Notes under the pieces: model-generated | What the model was told of the DNA's origin: nothing | Databases searched by the model: none | What the model saw: the letters and a program-made list of their open reading frames with translations, nothing else | In this document: in pieces, positions 34,772-43,103 of the stretch | Layout of the letters: every line of letters begins with the position of its first letter | How positions within the stretch are numbered: position 1 is the stretch's first letter | Position numbers and translations under genes: made by a program | Origin: Clostridium sp. KNHs214 | GTDB taxonomy: Bacteria; Bacillota; Clostridia; Clostridiales; Clostridiaceae | Assembly: GCF_000744935.1 (NCBI RefSeq) | Contig: NZ_JQMW01000011.1 | Location: 62,001-126,000, forward strand | Direction of reading: 5' to 3' | Length of the DNA stretch: 64,000 bases

Positions 34772-36682
34772 ATGTACAATGGTTTTATAAAATTATCTAC
34801 TGCCTGTCCTATAACCAATGTGGCAGATATAGATTTCAACTTAAAAAATATTAAAAAATGTATAGAGAAAGCTTTAAAAGATAATTCTAAATTAATAGTT
34901 TTTCCTGAACTATCCATAACCTCCTATACCTGCGGAGATTTATTTAGTCAAAGGAATTTATTACTTAAAAGCGAAAAAGCTCTAGAAAATTTATGTTTGT
35001 TTTCTAAAGGCAAAGATATATTAATAGCTGTAGGCGCTCCTTTATACCATAATTCATGTCTTTACAACTGCGCATATGTTATATTTAAAGGTGAAATTTT
35101 AGGTATAGTGCCTAAAAGCTATATACCAAATTACTCTGAGTTCTATGAGAAAAGATGGTTTTCGGAAGGCCTTGGAATAATAAATAAACAGCTCAACTTA
35201 AAATTCCAAAAAAATATTCCTTTTGGAACAAATTTAATTTTTACCTGTGGAGCTTTCAGATTTGCGGTGGAAGTATGTGAAGATCTTTGGGTAACAGTAC
35301 CTCCTAGTAGTTATTTAAGTTTACTTGGTGCTAATGTTATAGGCAACCTTTCTGCATCTAATGAATTAGTGAGCAAGGCAACCTATAGAAAGAACTTAAT
35401 TTCAAATCAAAGTGCTAGATGTATGTGTGCCTATGCCTATGCCTCCTCTGGAGTATTTGAATCTTCTACAGACTTAGTTTTTGGTGGTCATCTTTTAATA
35501 AGTGAAAACGGAAATATATTAAATGAAAATAATAGATTTGTTAGAGAAAATGAAGTAGTAACTTCTATAGTGGACTTAGATAAATTAATAGCTGAGAGAC
35601 TTAAAAACATCTCCTTTAGGGATAGCGTTAAATTATGCCCTTTTGAAGCTTCAGAGATTTCTTTTGAATTTTCTAATTCAAACTTAGGAGAATTTACAAG
35701 ATATATAGATAAGCATCCTTTTGTACCTGGAAATTCTCTAGAAAGAAGCTTAAGATGTAGTGAAATTTTCAACATTCAAACCTCAGCACTGGCAAAACGC
35801 TTAACTCATACTCATAGCCGAAAAGTTGTAATAGGTATTTCAGGAGGATTGGATTCCACATTAGCTCTTTTAGTAATAGTAAAAACTTTCCGCCTTTTAA
35901 ATCTTCCAAGTGAAAACATAATAACCATTACTATGCCTGGTTTTGGAACCACAGATAGAACCTATAACAATGCAGTATCCCTTTGTAAAAAATTAAAAAC
36001 AAATTTTAGAGAAGTAAATATAGTAGATGCCTGCCTACAACATTTTAAAGATATAAACCATCTAGTGGAAAATCACGATGTCACTTACGAAAATGTGCAA
36101 GCAAGAGAGAGAACTCAAATACTTATGGACATTGCTAATAAGGAAGGTGCACTATCCATAGGCACTGGTGATTTATCTGAATTAGCCTTAGGTTGGTGCA
36201 CTTATAATGGAGACCATATGTCCATGTACTCCGTAAACTGTTCTGTGCCTAAAACATTAGTAAGATATTTAGTAAGATATGTAGCTGAAAATGAAGTATC
36301 TGAAGATATTTCTAATATACTTATAGACATACTTGATACTCCTGTAAGTCCTGAATTACTTCCTAAAGATAAAAATGGTGAAATAACTCAAAAAACCGAA
36401 GATATAGTAGGCCCTTATGAGCTTCATGATTTTTTCCTATACCATTTCATAAAAACAGGAGCTACTAAAGAAAAAATACTATTCCTTGCAGAAAATGCAT
36501 TTAAAAAAGACTATGATAGAGAAACTATAATTTTGTGGCTAGAAAAATTCATAAAAAGATTTTTCATTCAACAATTTAAACGTTCTGCTCTCCCTGATGG
36601 TCCAAAGGTAGGTTCTATAAGCCTTTCACCACGAGGTGATTGGAGAATGCCATCTGATGCCAGCTTTAACAGCTTTCTATAG
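34772..36682 (+). CDS. nadE: Glutamine-dependent NAD+ synthetase
   Basis: This 636-residue enzyme makes NAD+ from nicotinic acid adenine dinucleotide, with glutamine as nitrogen donor. An N-terminal nitrilase-type glutaminase (about 1-270) has the triad Glu46 (FPELS), Lys115 (VPKSY) and Cys169 (EVCEDLW). A C-terminal synthetase has the PP-loop GISGGLDSTLALL. This is the long single-chain form. I chose the ATG at 34772, eight bases after TTGGAG. Its terminator-like hairpin is shared with the convergent yaaR. Confidence 0.95.
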   Translation: MYNGFIKLSTACPITNVADIDFNLKNIKKCIEKALKDNSKLIVFPELSITSYTCGDLFSQRNLLLKSEKALENLCLFSKGKDILIAVGAPLYHNSCLYNCAYVIFKGEILGIVPKSYIPNYSEFYEKRWFSEGLGIINKQLNLKFQKNIPFGTNLIFTCGAFRFAVEVCEDLWVTVPPSSYLSLLGANVIGNLSASNELVSKATYRKNLISNQSARCMCAYAYASSGVFESSTDLVFGGHLLISENGNILNENNRFVRENEVVTSIVDLDKLIAERLKNISFRDSVKLCPFEASEISFEFSNSNLGEFTRYIDKHPFVPGNSLERSLRCSEIFNIQTSALAKRLTHTHSRKVVIGISGGLDSTLALLVIVKTFRLLNLPSENIITITMPGFGTTDRTYNNAVSLCKKLKTNFREVNIVDACLQHFKDINHLVENHDVTYENVQARERTQILMDIANKEGALSIGTGDLSELALGWCTYNGDHMSMYSVNCSVPKTLVRYLVRYVAENEVSEDISNILIDILDTPVSPELLPKDKNGEITQKTEDIVGPYELHDFFLYHFIKTGATKEKILFLAENAFKKDYDRETIILWLEKFIKRFFIQQFKRSALPDGPKVGSISLSPRGDWRMPSDASFNSFL

Positions 36683-36715
36683 CTATTAGCTAAACTTTAA
36701 AATTTATAAAACCAC

Positions 36716-36756
36716 CCTTGCCTTTTCCGTTCAACCATAAATGGAAAAGGCAAGTC
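36716..36756. terminator. Hairpin between convergent nadE and yaaR
   Basis: CTTGCCTTTTCC and GGAAAAGGCAAG pair around a 14-nt loop. T-runs are short, so a bidirectional terminator is likely but not certain. Confidence 0.6.
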
Positions 36757-36797
36757 TCTTTACCAACCTAGCCCTCTAGCACACTAATTCTGGCCCA

Positions 36798-37220
36798 CTA
36801 TTTATACATATCCACCACTAGGCCTGTTATTTCATCAATGGTGCTGGCTATATTTAAATTTTCACTTTGTTCATTTAAAATAGCTTTAGTAATTTCTTCT
36901 AATTTTCCATCCACCGTTTCCACAGTTATAAAATACTGAGTTTGCCAAAAACTTATATCCTTTTCCACCTTATACATATGTGTTAAAACTGACTGCAAAT
37001 ACTCTTTTATAAGATTTTTATAAGCCTTCACATCTCTATAGGACTTAGTAATCGCTAACCTATTTCCCTTTTTCTTTATATTATCTAGCATCTCCTTCAT
37101 TTCTTTTTGAGATTTTTCTTGCCTTGCAAAATTAAAATTCTGTGAAAAATCCTTTTTGCTTTTAATCTCATGTTTTTCTTGAGGAATCCCCAAACTTCTT
37201 CCAATTCTATTTATCTCCAC
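36798..37220 (-). CDS. yaaR: YaaR family protein (DUF327)
   Basis: This 140-residue cytosolic helical protein has the DUF327 patterns MLDNIKKKGNRLAITKSYRD, AYKNLIKEYLQSVLTHMYKV and IDEITGLVVDMYK at the C terminus. The start is GTG after GAGGTG. The function is unknown, though it is widely conserved in Firmicutes. Upstream is a 290-bp gap with no recognised feature. Confidence 0.82.
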   Translation of the reverse strand: MEINRIGRSLGIPQEKHEIKSKKDFSQNFNFARQEKSQKEMKEMLDNIKKKGNRLAITKSYRDVKAYKNLIKEYLQSVLTHMYKVEKDISFWQTQYFITVETVDGKLEEITKAILNEQSENLNIASTIDEITGLVVDMYK

Positions 37221-37512
37221 AACTGCACCTCTATTTCACTTTATATATTAATTCTTTTCTTTATAAAATAACACTTCATCTTTTGACTATACCATATTGC
37301 CTATTCTTCTATTTTGGTCCAAATAACGGCATTGCGCCACTAAATGGGCTCTTACAATAATAATCCTATACTAAGATAATACTCGTAATAATTACTAATT
37401 TCTTCAATCAGTACATTTATTATATATATTTATTATATATCATATTCTAAGAAAATTCTCCTATTTGCACATATGAAAACTGCAAGTTATAATTAAGTTT
37501 GGAGGTGTTAAC

Positions 37513-38049
37513 ATGAATAAACTTTTCACTATGTTCTTAACCTTTTTCAAAATAGGAGCTTTTACCTTTGGAGGTGGCTATGCCATGATACCTCTTATAG
37601 AGGCAGAAGTTGTAACTAGGCGAAATTGGATTTCTAAAGAAGAATTTGTAGATATAATTGTAATTTCTCAATCTTTTCCTGGGGCTCTTGCAGTAAATTG
37701 TTCAACTTTTATAGGGTATAAAATGGGCGGCATATTAGGTGCTATACTTGCTCTTTTAGGAGTTATAATGCCTTCGTTTTTTATAATAATTGCTATAGCT
37801 GCTATTTTTGTAGAATTTAGAAACAACTACATAATAGATTTAATATTTAAAGGCATAGGTGCTGCAGTACCAGTTCTAATATTAGTAGCCATAAGCAGTT
37901 TATTTAAATCAGTAAAAAAAAACTACATAAATTATATAATTATAATCTTATCCATTATTGCTATAACCATATTTAAATTTAGTCCTATATGGGTGGTAGT
38001 GTGTTCTGCACTATACGGAATAATTTTTTTAAGAAAGCAGGTGGAATAA
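37513..38049 (+). CDS. Chromate transporter half-protein (CHR domain), first subunit
   Basis: This 178-residue membrane protein has five to six helices. The motif FFKIGAFTFGGGYAMIPLIEAEVV and SQSFPGALAVNCSTFIGYKMGG are typical of CHR domains. Short CHR proteins are encoded in pairs and both are needed for chromate export. GGAGGTG precedes the ATG. Its stop overlaps the start of the second subunit (TAATG). Whether chromate is the natural substrate is unknown. Confidence 0.92.
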   Translation: MNKLFTMFLTFFKIGAFTFGGGYAMIPLIEAEVVTRRNWISKEEFVDIIVISQSFPGALAVNCSTFIGYKMGGILGAILALLGVIMPSFFIIIAIAAIFVEFRNNYIIDLIFKGIGAAVPVLILVAISSLFKSVKKNYINYIIIILSIIAITIFKFSPIWVVVCSALYGIIFLRKQVE

Positions 38050-38576
38050 TGAGATTACTAATAGACATATTCTTAACTTTTTTAAAAATAGGTGCTTTTA
38101 GCTTTGGTGGCGGATATGCAATGCTTCCATTAATTCAAAAGGAAATAGTAGAAAAACATCAATGGATCAATTTCAACACATTTAAGGATATAATAGGTGT
38201 ATCTCAAATGACTCCTGGACCCATAGCTATAAATTCAGCTACCTTTGTAGGATATAAAGTTGCAGGAATAAAAGGAAGTTTACTGGGTACTCTAGGTGTT
38301 ATAACCTTTTCCTTTATACTAGTTACTATAGCAACTCATTACCTTATGAAATTCAAAGACTCAAAGATTATTAAATCAGCCCTTTTAGGTATGCGCCCTG
38401 CTCTAGTGGGACTTATAATTGCAGCTTTTATTCAGCTTGGTAAAGACTCTTATGTAGAAATAAAGGCAATTATAATAGGACTTATAATTGCCCTTTTATC
38501 TTTTAAGACAAAACTTCATCCAATTTTAATCATTGTAATTTCAGCGGTACTAGGAGTAATCTTCTACAGCATATAA
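38049..38576 (+). CDS. Chromate transporter half-protein (CHR domain), second subunit
   Basis: This 175-residue partner has FLKIGAFSFGGGYAMLPLIQKEIV and SQMTPGPIAINSATFVGYKVAG. It is a diverged paralogue of the first subunit in the same direction, and such pairs are thought to have opposite membrane orientation. I chose the ATG at 38049, which overlaps the upstream stop and has AGGTGG before it. An A-family repeat follows immediately. Confidence 0.92.
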   Translation: MRLLIDIFLTFLKIGAFSFGGGYAMLPLIQKEIVEKHQWINFNTFKDIIGVSQMTPGPIAINSATFVGYKVAGIKGSLLGTLGVITFSFILVTIATHYLMKFKDSKIIKSALLGMRPALVGLIIAAFIQLGKDSYVEIKAIIIGLIIALLSFKTKLHPILIIVISAVLGVIFYSI

Positions 38577-38579
38577 GAA

Positions 38580-38836
38580 AATTCTGAAGCAAGTGCCATA
38601 AGAAAAATCTGTCTTTAAGTCCACAATAAATATATTTTCTTAGACTACTCGCAATACGCCAAGAAATTCTAATGTTTTCAAATTTCAATACCCTAAAGCT
38701 TTCAAACTCGCTTCTAACGGCGCTCAAACATGAAAGCTTCTTAACGGGCATTGAAATTTGAAAGCAAAGAATTTCTAAGGCTAGCTCAATAGTCTAAGAA
38801 AATATATTTATTGTTACCTTAAAGACAGATTTTTCA
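38580..38836. repeat. A-family hairpin element (A3)
   Basis: Same orientation as A2. It starts GAAGCAAGTGCCATAAG four bases after the CHR stop and ends AAAGACAGATTTTTCAG. Internal-loop strands CGCAATACGCCAAG and AAGGCTAGCTCAAT match A2. Confidence 0.85.
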
Positions 38837-38863
38837 GTTCATGCATAGGTTATCAGAGGAGGA

Positions 38864-38935
38864 ACACAGCTGACTAAAGGATGATTTTCCTCCGCTTCGC
38901 TATGGAAAATCTTTTATTGGCGGCAGCCAGCGTAA
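38864..38935. repeat. C-family fragment (C3)
   Basis: Only the left end (CTAAAGGATGATTTTCCTCC through GGAAAATCTTTTATTGGCGG) is present, directly following A3 as in the complete blocks. Confidence 0.65.
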
Positions 38936-39179
38936 ATACGTAGGCATGATTAGGATTTATATATAAGAATATATAACTTTAATTGTTGGATAAATAAGAA
39001 CTTGTAGATAAGAAGTAAGAGCTCTTACCTGGTCTACACTACAAATTTAAGATTTATATAAATCAATGCCTCACGGCAAAATATATTAGGCCTTATTTAG
39101 TGCTTTATAAAGTTTTTTTGGCGTGAGCTTGTTGATTTATAATGAATGATCGACATATATGTTAAGAAACATATATATG

Positions 39180-39493
39180 TGATTAACCCACAAAAAGCAT
39201 TATATTACTTGAATTATGAAATTCCTCTGGAATGACTTGCATAAGAAGCGAAGGAACTGTTTAAATTTAATTTTAGAAATTCTTCTTTTAGACAGATAAA
39301 ATTATCGTAACCCTTAAAAGGACGCCAGGCTAGCGAACCTGAGGCAGGACGGTGAATGTGAGCGTTAGATAATTTTATATGGCTAAAAGATTAGAATTTC
39401 TTAAATTAAATTTATTGTTCCGAGCTTTTATGCAAGTCATGGAGGAGAAATTTCATAATTCCACCACATTGTACCTTATTGTGGGTTAATCAT
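39180..39493. repeat. D-family element (D4) with nested E insertion
   Basis: D ends are GTGATTAACCCACAAAAAGC and TTATTGTGGGTTAATCA. In its centre, at about 39268-39412, sits a GC-richer palindrome (family E) with arms TAGAAATTCTTCTTTTAGAC/ GGCTAAAAGATTAGAATTTC and core GCCAGGCTAGCGAACCTGAGGC. The same composite occurs inverted at 51590-51900. Confidence 0.8.
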
Positions 39494-39607
39494 ATATGTA
39501 TTATAACAACAAATTCTAACATCTAGAAACTAGAACCTAGTACTAAAAAACATTTGATGACTAAGGATTTATATTAGTCCCAAAATGATTTAGTGGCAGT
39601 TCTTAAT

Positions 39608-39774
39608 TTTCAGGCGGAGTTTATTTAGGCTGGCTATGGCCAATAAAAGATTTTTAAGCCCTTAAAGAAAAGCTATAACTACTCCATTTAATGAAACAGT
39701 TATAGCTTTTTGCTATCCCATTTATTTAATTAAAGATTCTCCGTAACATAGTGAAGTAAAATCCTCCTTTAGTA
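39608..39774. repeat. C-family half element (C4)
   Basis: Right half of C with hairpin AAAAGCTATAACT/AGTTATAGCTTTT and the GTAACATAGTG.AG.AAAATCCTCC end, followed by B3. Confidence 0.7.
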
Positions 39775-39806
39775 GGCTTCCATCTTCAACCATAAACATA
39801 TTAAAC

Positions 39807-40060
39807 TAAAAATCTGATTTTAATATAGTAATAAATGTGGAATTGGGGACTATTGAACTAGCCTCAGAACTTCTTATGTATCACAGTTAAAGACCCGTTA
39901 AGAAGCTTTCATTGTTTGAGCGCCGTCAGAAGCGAGTTTGAAAGCTTTAGGGGCTTTAACTGTGAGACATTTAGAAGTTCTTGGCGTATTGAACAGTCCC
40001 AAATTACACATTTATTACGGAATTAAAATCAGATTTTCTTCAATGTATTATGTCACAATA
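39807..40060. repeat. B-family hairpin element (B3)
   Basis: Complete B element in the same orientation as B2 (AAAAATCTGATTTTAAT to ATTAAAATCAGATTTTC). A hairpin with CCTTCGG/AAGG-like pairing follows (about 40090-40125). Confidence 0.85.
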
Positions 40061-40253
40061 TATTCTTATTATAAAATAAAAACTAATATTAAAAACCTTC
40101 GGATATTATATGTCTCAAGGTTTTATTTTTTAATAATTTAATTTTTAAATACATTCCACAGTTAAAGTTATGTATACGTAAATAATTAATTATAAAAATA
40201 AAACAGTAAATAAAATTTAATATGTTTTGACGTAAAGCATTGGTTTGTATAAA

Positions 40254-40426
40254 TCCTAATCATGCCTATGTATTTAGGCTGGCTGTCACCAATAAAAGAT
40301 TTTTAAAGCCCTAAAAGAAAAGCTATAACTATTCCATTTAATGAAATAATTATAGCTTTTTGCTATCTCATTTATTTAATTAAAGATTTTCCGTAACATA
40401 GTGGAGGAAAATCATCCTTCAGTAGG
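40254..40426. repeat. C-family half element (C5)
   Basis: Similar to C4 with substitutions, including AACTATTCCATTTAATGAAAT in the loop. It joins A4 through a different linker (GGCCGTCTCCCCCAAAAGC). Confidence 0.7.
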
Positions 40427-40457
40427 CCGTCTCCCCCAAAAGCAATGTACACATGAA

Positions 40458-40713
40458 CTGAAAAATCTGTCTTTAAGGTAACAATAAATATAGTTTTTTA
40501 GACTATTGAGCTAGCCTTAGAAATTCTTTGTTTTCAAATTTTAATACCCGTTAAGAAGCTTTCATTGTTTGAGCGCCGTCAGAAGCGAGTTTGAAAGCTT
40601 TAGGGTATTGAAATTTGAAAACATTAGAATTTCTTGGCGTATTGCGAACAGTCTAAGAAAATATATTTATTGTGGACTTAAAGACAGATTTTTCTTATAG
40701 CACTTGCTTCACA
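40458..40713. repeat. A-family hairpin element (A4)
   Basis: A element in the orientation of A1, ending CACTTGCTTCACAATAT 9 bp before the MFS gene stop. Confidence 0.85.
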
Positions 40714-40721
40714 ATATATAA

Positions 40722-42044
40722 TTATGCTGCTTGTTCTTCTTCACTCTTTCCATGTTGTGGTCTATTATATTTCTTAGTAAATACTACTAATAATATTACT
40801 GACGCTATTATGTATATAACTCCTGTAACATAATAAGCTTTTGCATATCCATTTTGTAGTGAGAATATAAATTGTTTTCCTAATACTCCAGCTACAACTT
40901 GTGCAATACCTTGAGCTACATATATAACTGCATTGTATGCTGGTCTAGCTTCTTTACTTACAAACTCCATTGGTAAAGCTTGTTGTACCGGCATAGCTGC
41001 ATTCATAAATCCTGATCTTAAGAATAAACCTGTTCCTACTGCCATTACCATGTGACTTCCAAAAGCTGCTCCATTTGCTATGATCAACATAAATGGTATT
41101 GATACTAAAGCTAGTCCACCTAGTGACACAACTCTTCCTAATTTTTTAACAATCCATGGTGATACAAATATGAACATAACCATTGCAAAGTATTGGTAAG
41201 AAATAAGTGATGAAATAGTTGCTCTATCTATTCCCATTCTGCTTAAGAATACTGAGAAGTAAGGAGTAATTAATGATGCTCCAAGTCTTATTAAGAATGC
41301 GAAAAGTACGAATAATACTATATATTTATTCAAGAATGCTTTCCAATTCATTTTTTCCTTTGTTTCTTTTTTAACTTTTCTATAGTCTTGAGGAATTTCT
41401 TTTATTAATAATATTGGTATAAGTGTCATTGCTGCTACTATAGCGTATATCAATAAAGCATCTTTGTGAGCTCCTACATAAGCTTGCAATTGTGCTGGGT
41501 TAAAGTCTGCTATTTTTTCTGTTAAAACTTTTGCTTCTGCATATCCAACACCTAATCTTGAAGCAAATCTATGAGATATTAATTTTCCACCTGACCATGT
41601 TCCAACAATCATACCTAATATGTTTGTCCACAAAGTTGTTGAAAATATTTTTTCTCTGTTTTCCTCAGTAGTGTAACAACTCAAGAATGGTGATAATATA
41701 GCGTCAAACATACATACACCTATCATTATTACTGATGCTGCTATAGCTACTAACATAACTGAACTTGACTTAGTTATTAAAAATGTACCGCCTATAAAAG
41801 CTATAGGTGAAAATGCTAAAACCTTTTTATAACCAAGTTTAGGTACTATTAATAAAAGCGCTGCACCACCATAAAAACCTATTCCCATTATTATTGACAT
41901 ACTAGCTGCTATTCCCTTTGTAGCTGCTGATGCATCAAGAAAAGTAACCATTGTATCAAGAGCTACTCCACCTAGCACTCCCATGAATATATATGCTATT
42001 ATAAACATCCAACTATTAAAAATAGATCTCTTTTGCATTTCCAT
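40722..42044 (-). CDS. Major facilitator superfamily transporter
   Basis: This 440-residue membrane protein has twelve predicted helices and a central cytoplasmic loop rich in Lys/Glu (about 222-240: EIPQDYRKVKKETKEK). Features include an early Ala/Gly-rich helix (GVLGGVALDTMVTFLDASAA) and MPVQQALPMEFVSKEARPAYN in the second half. I do not recognise a substrate-specific motif. GGGGGGAG precedes the ATG. The leader is long and folded (42061-42274), so expression may be RNA-controlled. Confidence 0.88.
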   Translation of the reverse strand: MEMQKRSIFNSWMFIIAYIFMGVLGGVALDTMVTFLDASAATKGIAASMSIIMGIGFYGGAALLLIVPKLGYKKVLAFSPIAFIGGTFLITKSSSVMLVAIAASVIMIGVCMFDAILSPFLSCYTTEENREKIFSTTLWTNILGMIVGTWSGGKLISHRFASRLGVGYAEAKVLTEKIADFNPAQLQAYVGAHKDALLIYAIVAAMTLIPILLIKEIPQDYRKVKKETKEKMNWKAFLNKYIVLFVLFAFLIRLGASLITPYFSVFLSRMGIDRATISSLISYQYFAMVMFIFVSPWIVKKLGRVVSLGGLALVSIPFMLIIANGAAFGSHMVMAVGTGLFLRSGFMNAAMPVQQALPMEFVSKEARPAYNAVIYVAQGIAQVVAGVLGKQFIFSLQNGYAKAYYVTGVIYIIASVILLVVFTKKYNRPQHGKSEEEQAA

Positions 42045-42120
42045 GTTTTTTTGCTCCCCCCCGATTAATCTAAAAGATTAATATCTTAAAACATTTATTC
42101 CATGGCTATCTAACATAGTA

Positions 42121-42274
42121 TTTCCATTTTACATGGCAAGTGGAAATTCACATTAGATTTCCCTTGGATAACAAGTTTTTAGTTTATGTATAAATTTTTC
42201 ATATTAAAGGATTTATTAAAATAATTTCAACTGCATAATGATTTTCATAACTCCACACTGGGCCCTAATGTGAA
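42121..42274 (-). promoter_or_regulatory. Structured leader RNA upstream of the MFS gene, class unknown
   Basis: Perfect 10-bp arms CTAATGTGAA (42265-42274) and TTCACATTAG (42147-42156) are 110 nt apart. They are followed on the transcript by hairpin TTTCCA/TGGAAA (42121-42146). Inside are GGGCCCAGTGTGGAG and TTGTTATCCAAGGG. I do not recognise a known riboswitch. 42275-42840 is otherwise AT-rich with nothing I can support. Confidence 0.5.
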
Positions 42275-42843
42275 CTTTGAAATCAATTACAATATAATAT
42301 ATTTTGTTTTGAAAAGCAACACTTTGTCAAATAGTAGCATAATTGATTTTACAAAGTTAGACACATGCTTTTTTCTAAAAATATTATAATTTTAAATAAA
42401 AATTGTATATTCCGTTTCCGCATGTGACACATATATATGCTATATTGTTTTCCTTTGAAATACACGTTTTTTTCTTATATGCTGAAATTACACAAAAGTA
42501 CTTTTTATATTTTTTACAATAATTTCAAAAATATTACTGCTATAATATTGAATTATAAAATTCTATGTATTGCATATTTGTTATTTTTTGCGAATTTATT
42601 ACAACTTTTTTACAAGAAATATTAACTTATATAAAAAATTTTAAAAAAAATTAGATATTTTTCATTCATTGTGAAATATTTATTCAATTAAAACTTACTA
42701 ATATGTAATTATATTACATATTAGTCCATAATTTTCATAAGTATTCCAATAGTACTTTTTCCACTAATTTTTCTATTAATCTTTCATTGTTAATTCTTAA
42801 TTTGAAAATGTGAATTATAAACTTAAATTTCCATTGGTCAGTA

Positions 42844-42873
42844 TTGATATTTATATACATAATGTGTTATAAT
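42844..42873 (+). promoter_or_regulatory. Promoter of the riboswitch-ATPase unit
   Basis: TTGATA (42844-42849) and TATAAT (42868-42873) are separated by 18 bp. Transcription would begin at about 42880, just before the riboswitch. Confidence 0.7.
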
Positions 42874-42887
42874 TACCTAAGTTGTTA

Positions 42888-42985
42888 TACACAAAGGGGA
42901 GTAGCAAAAGCTATATAAATGCTTTAAACTGTTCGTCATTACGGCTTAGCCCGGACAGTTTACTCTAGTAATTGAGTTTGCAAGA
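42888..42985 (+). promoter_or_regulatory. Manganese (yybP-ykoY) riboswitch
   Basis: Conserved landmarks are present: AAAGGGGAGTAGC at the 5' side (42893-42905), a TCGTCATTACGGC block (42933-42945) and CCCGGACAGTTTACT after it. The two loops are the Mn2+-binding L1/L3 pair in known structures. Mn2+ binding is expected to favour read-through of the following terminator. The consensus match is by eye. Confidence 0.85.
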
Positions 42986-43026
42986 CCTTTGTCCTAATAC
43001 TCCTTAGGACAAAGGTCTTTTTATTT
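42983..43026 (+). terminator. Riboswitch expression-platform terminator
   Basis: AAGACCTTTGTCCTA and TAGGACAAAGGTCTT form a 15-bp stem followed by T-rich sequence, 80 bp before the ATPase start. Confidence 0.88.
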
Positions 43027-43103
43027 ATTATATTTTTCGTTCTTTTAAAATTTTATAATAAATTATGCAATTATATTAAATAATATGAAAGAGGTGAATT
43101 ATA

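Noticed and set aside
38049-38576. Longer start for the second CHR subunit at 37989
   Set aside because: It would lie inside the first subunit gene with no ribosome binding site; the ATG at 38049 has AGGTGG and the usual TAATG overlap.
42437-42625. Plus-strand frame of 62 codons in the gap upstream of the Mn2+ riboswitch
   Set aside because: Extremely Phe/Tyr/Ile-rich translation of AT-rich DNA, with no ribosome binding site or family pattern.
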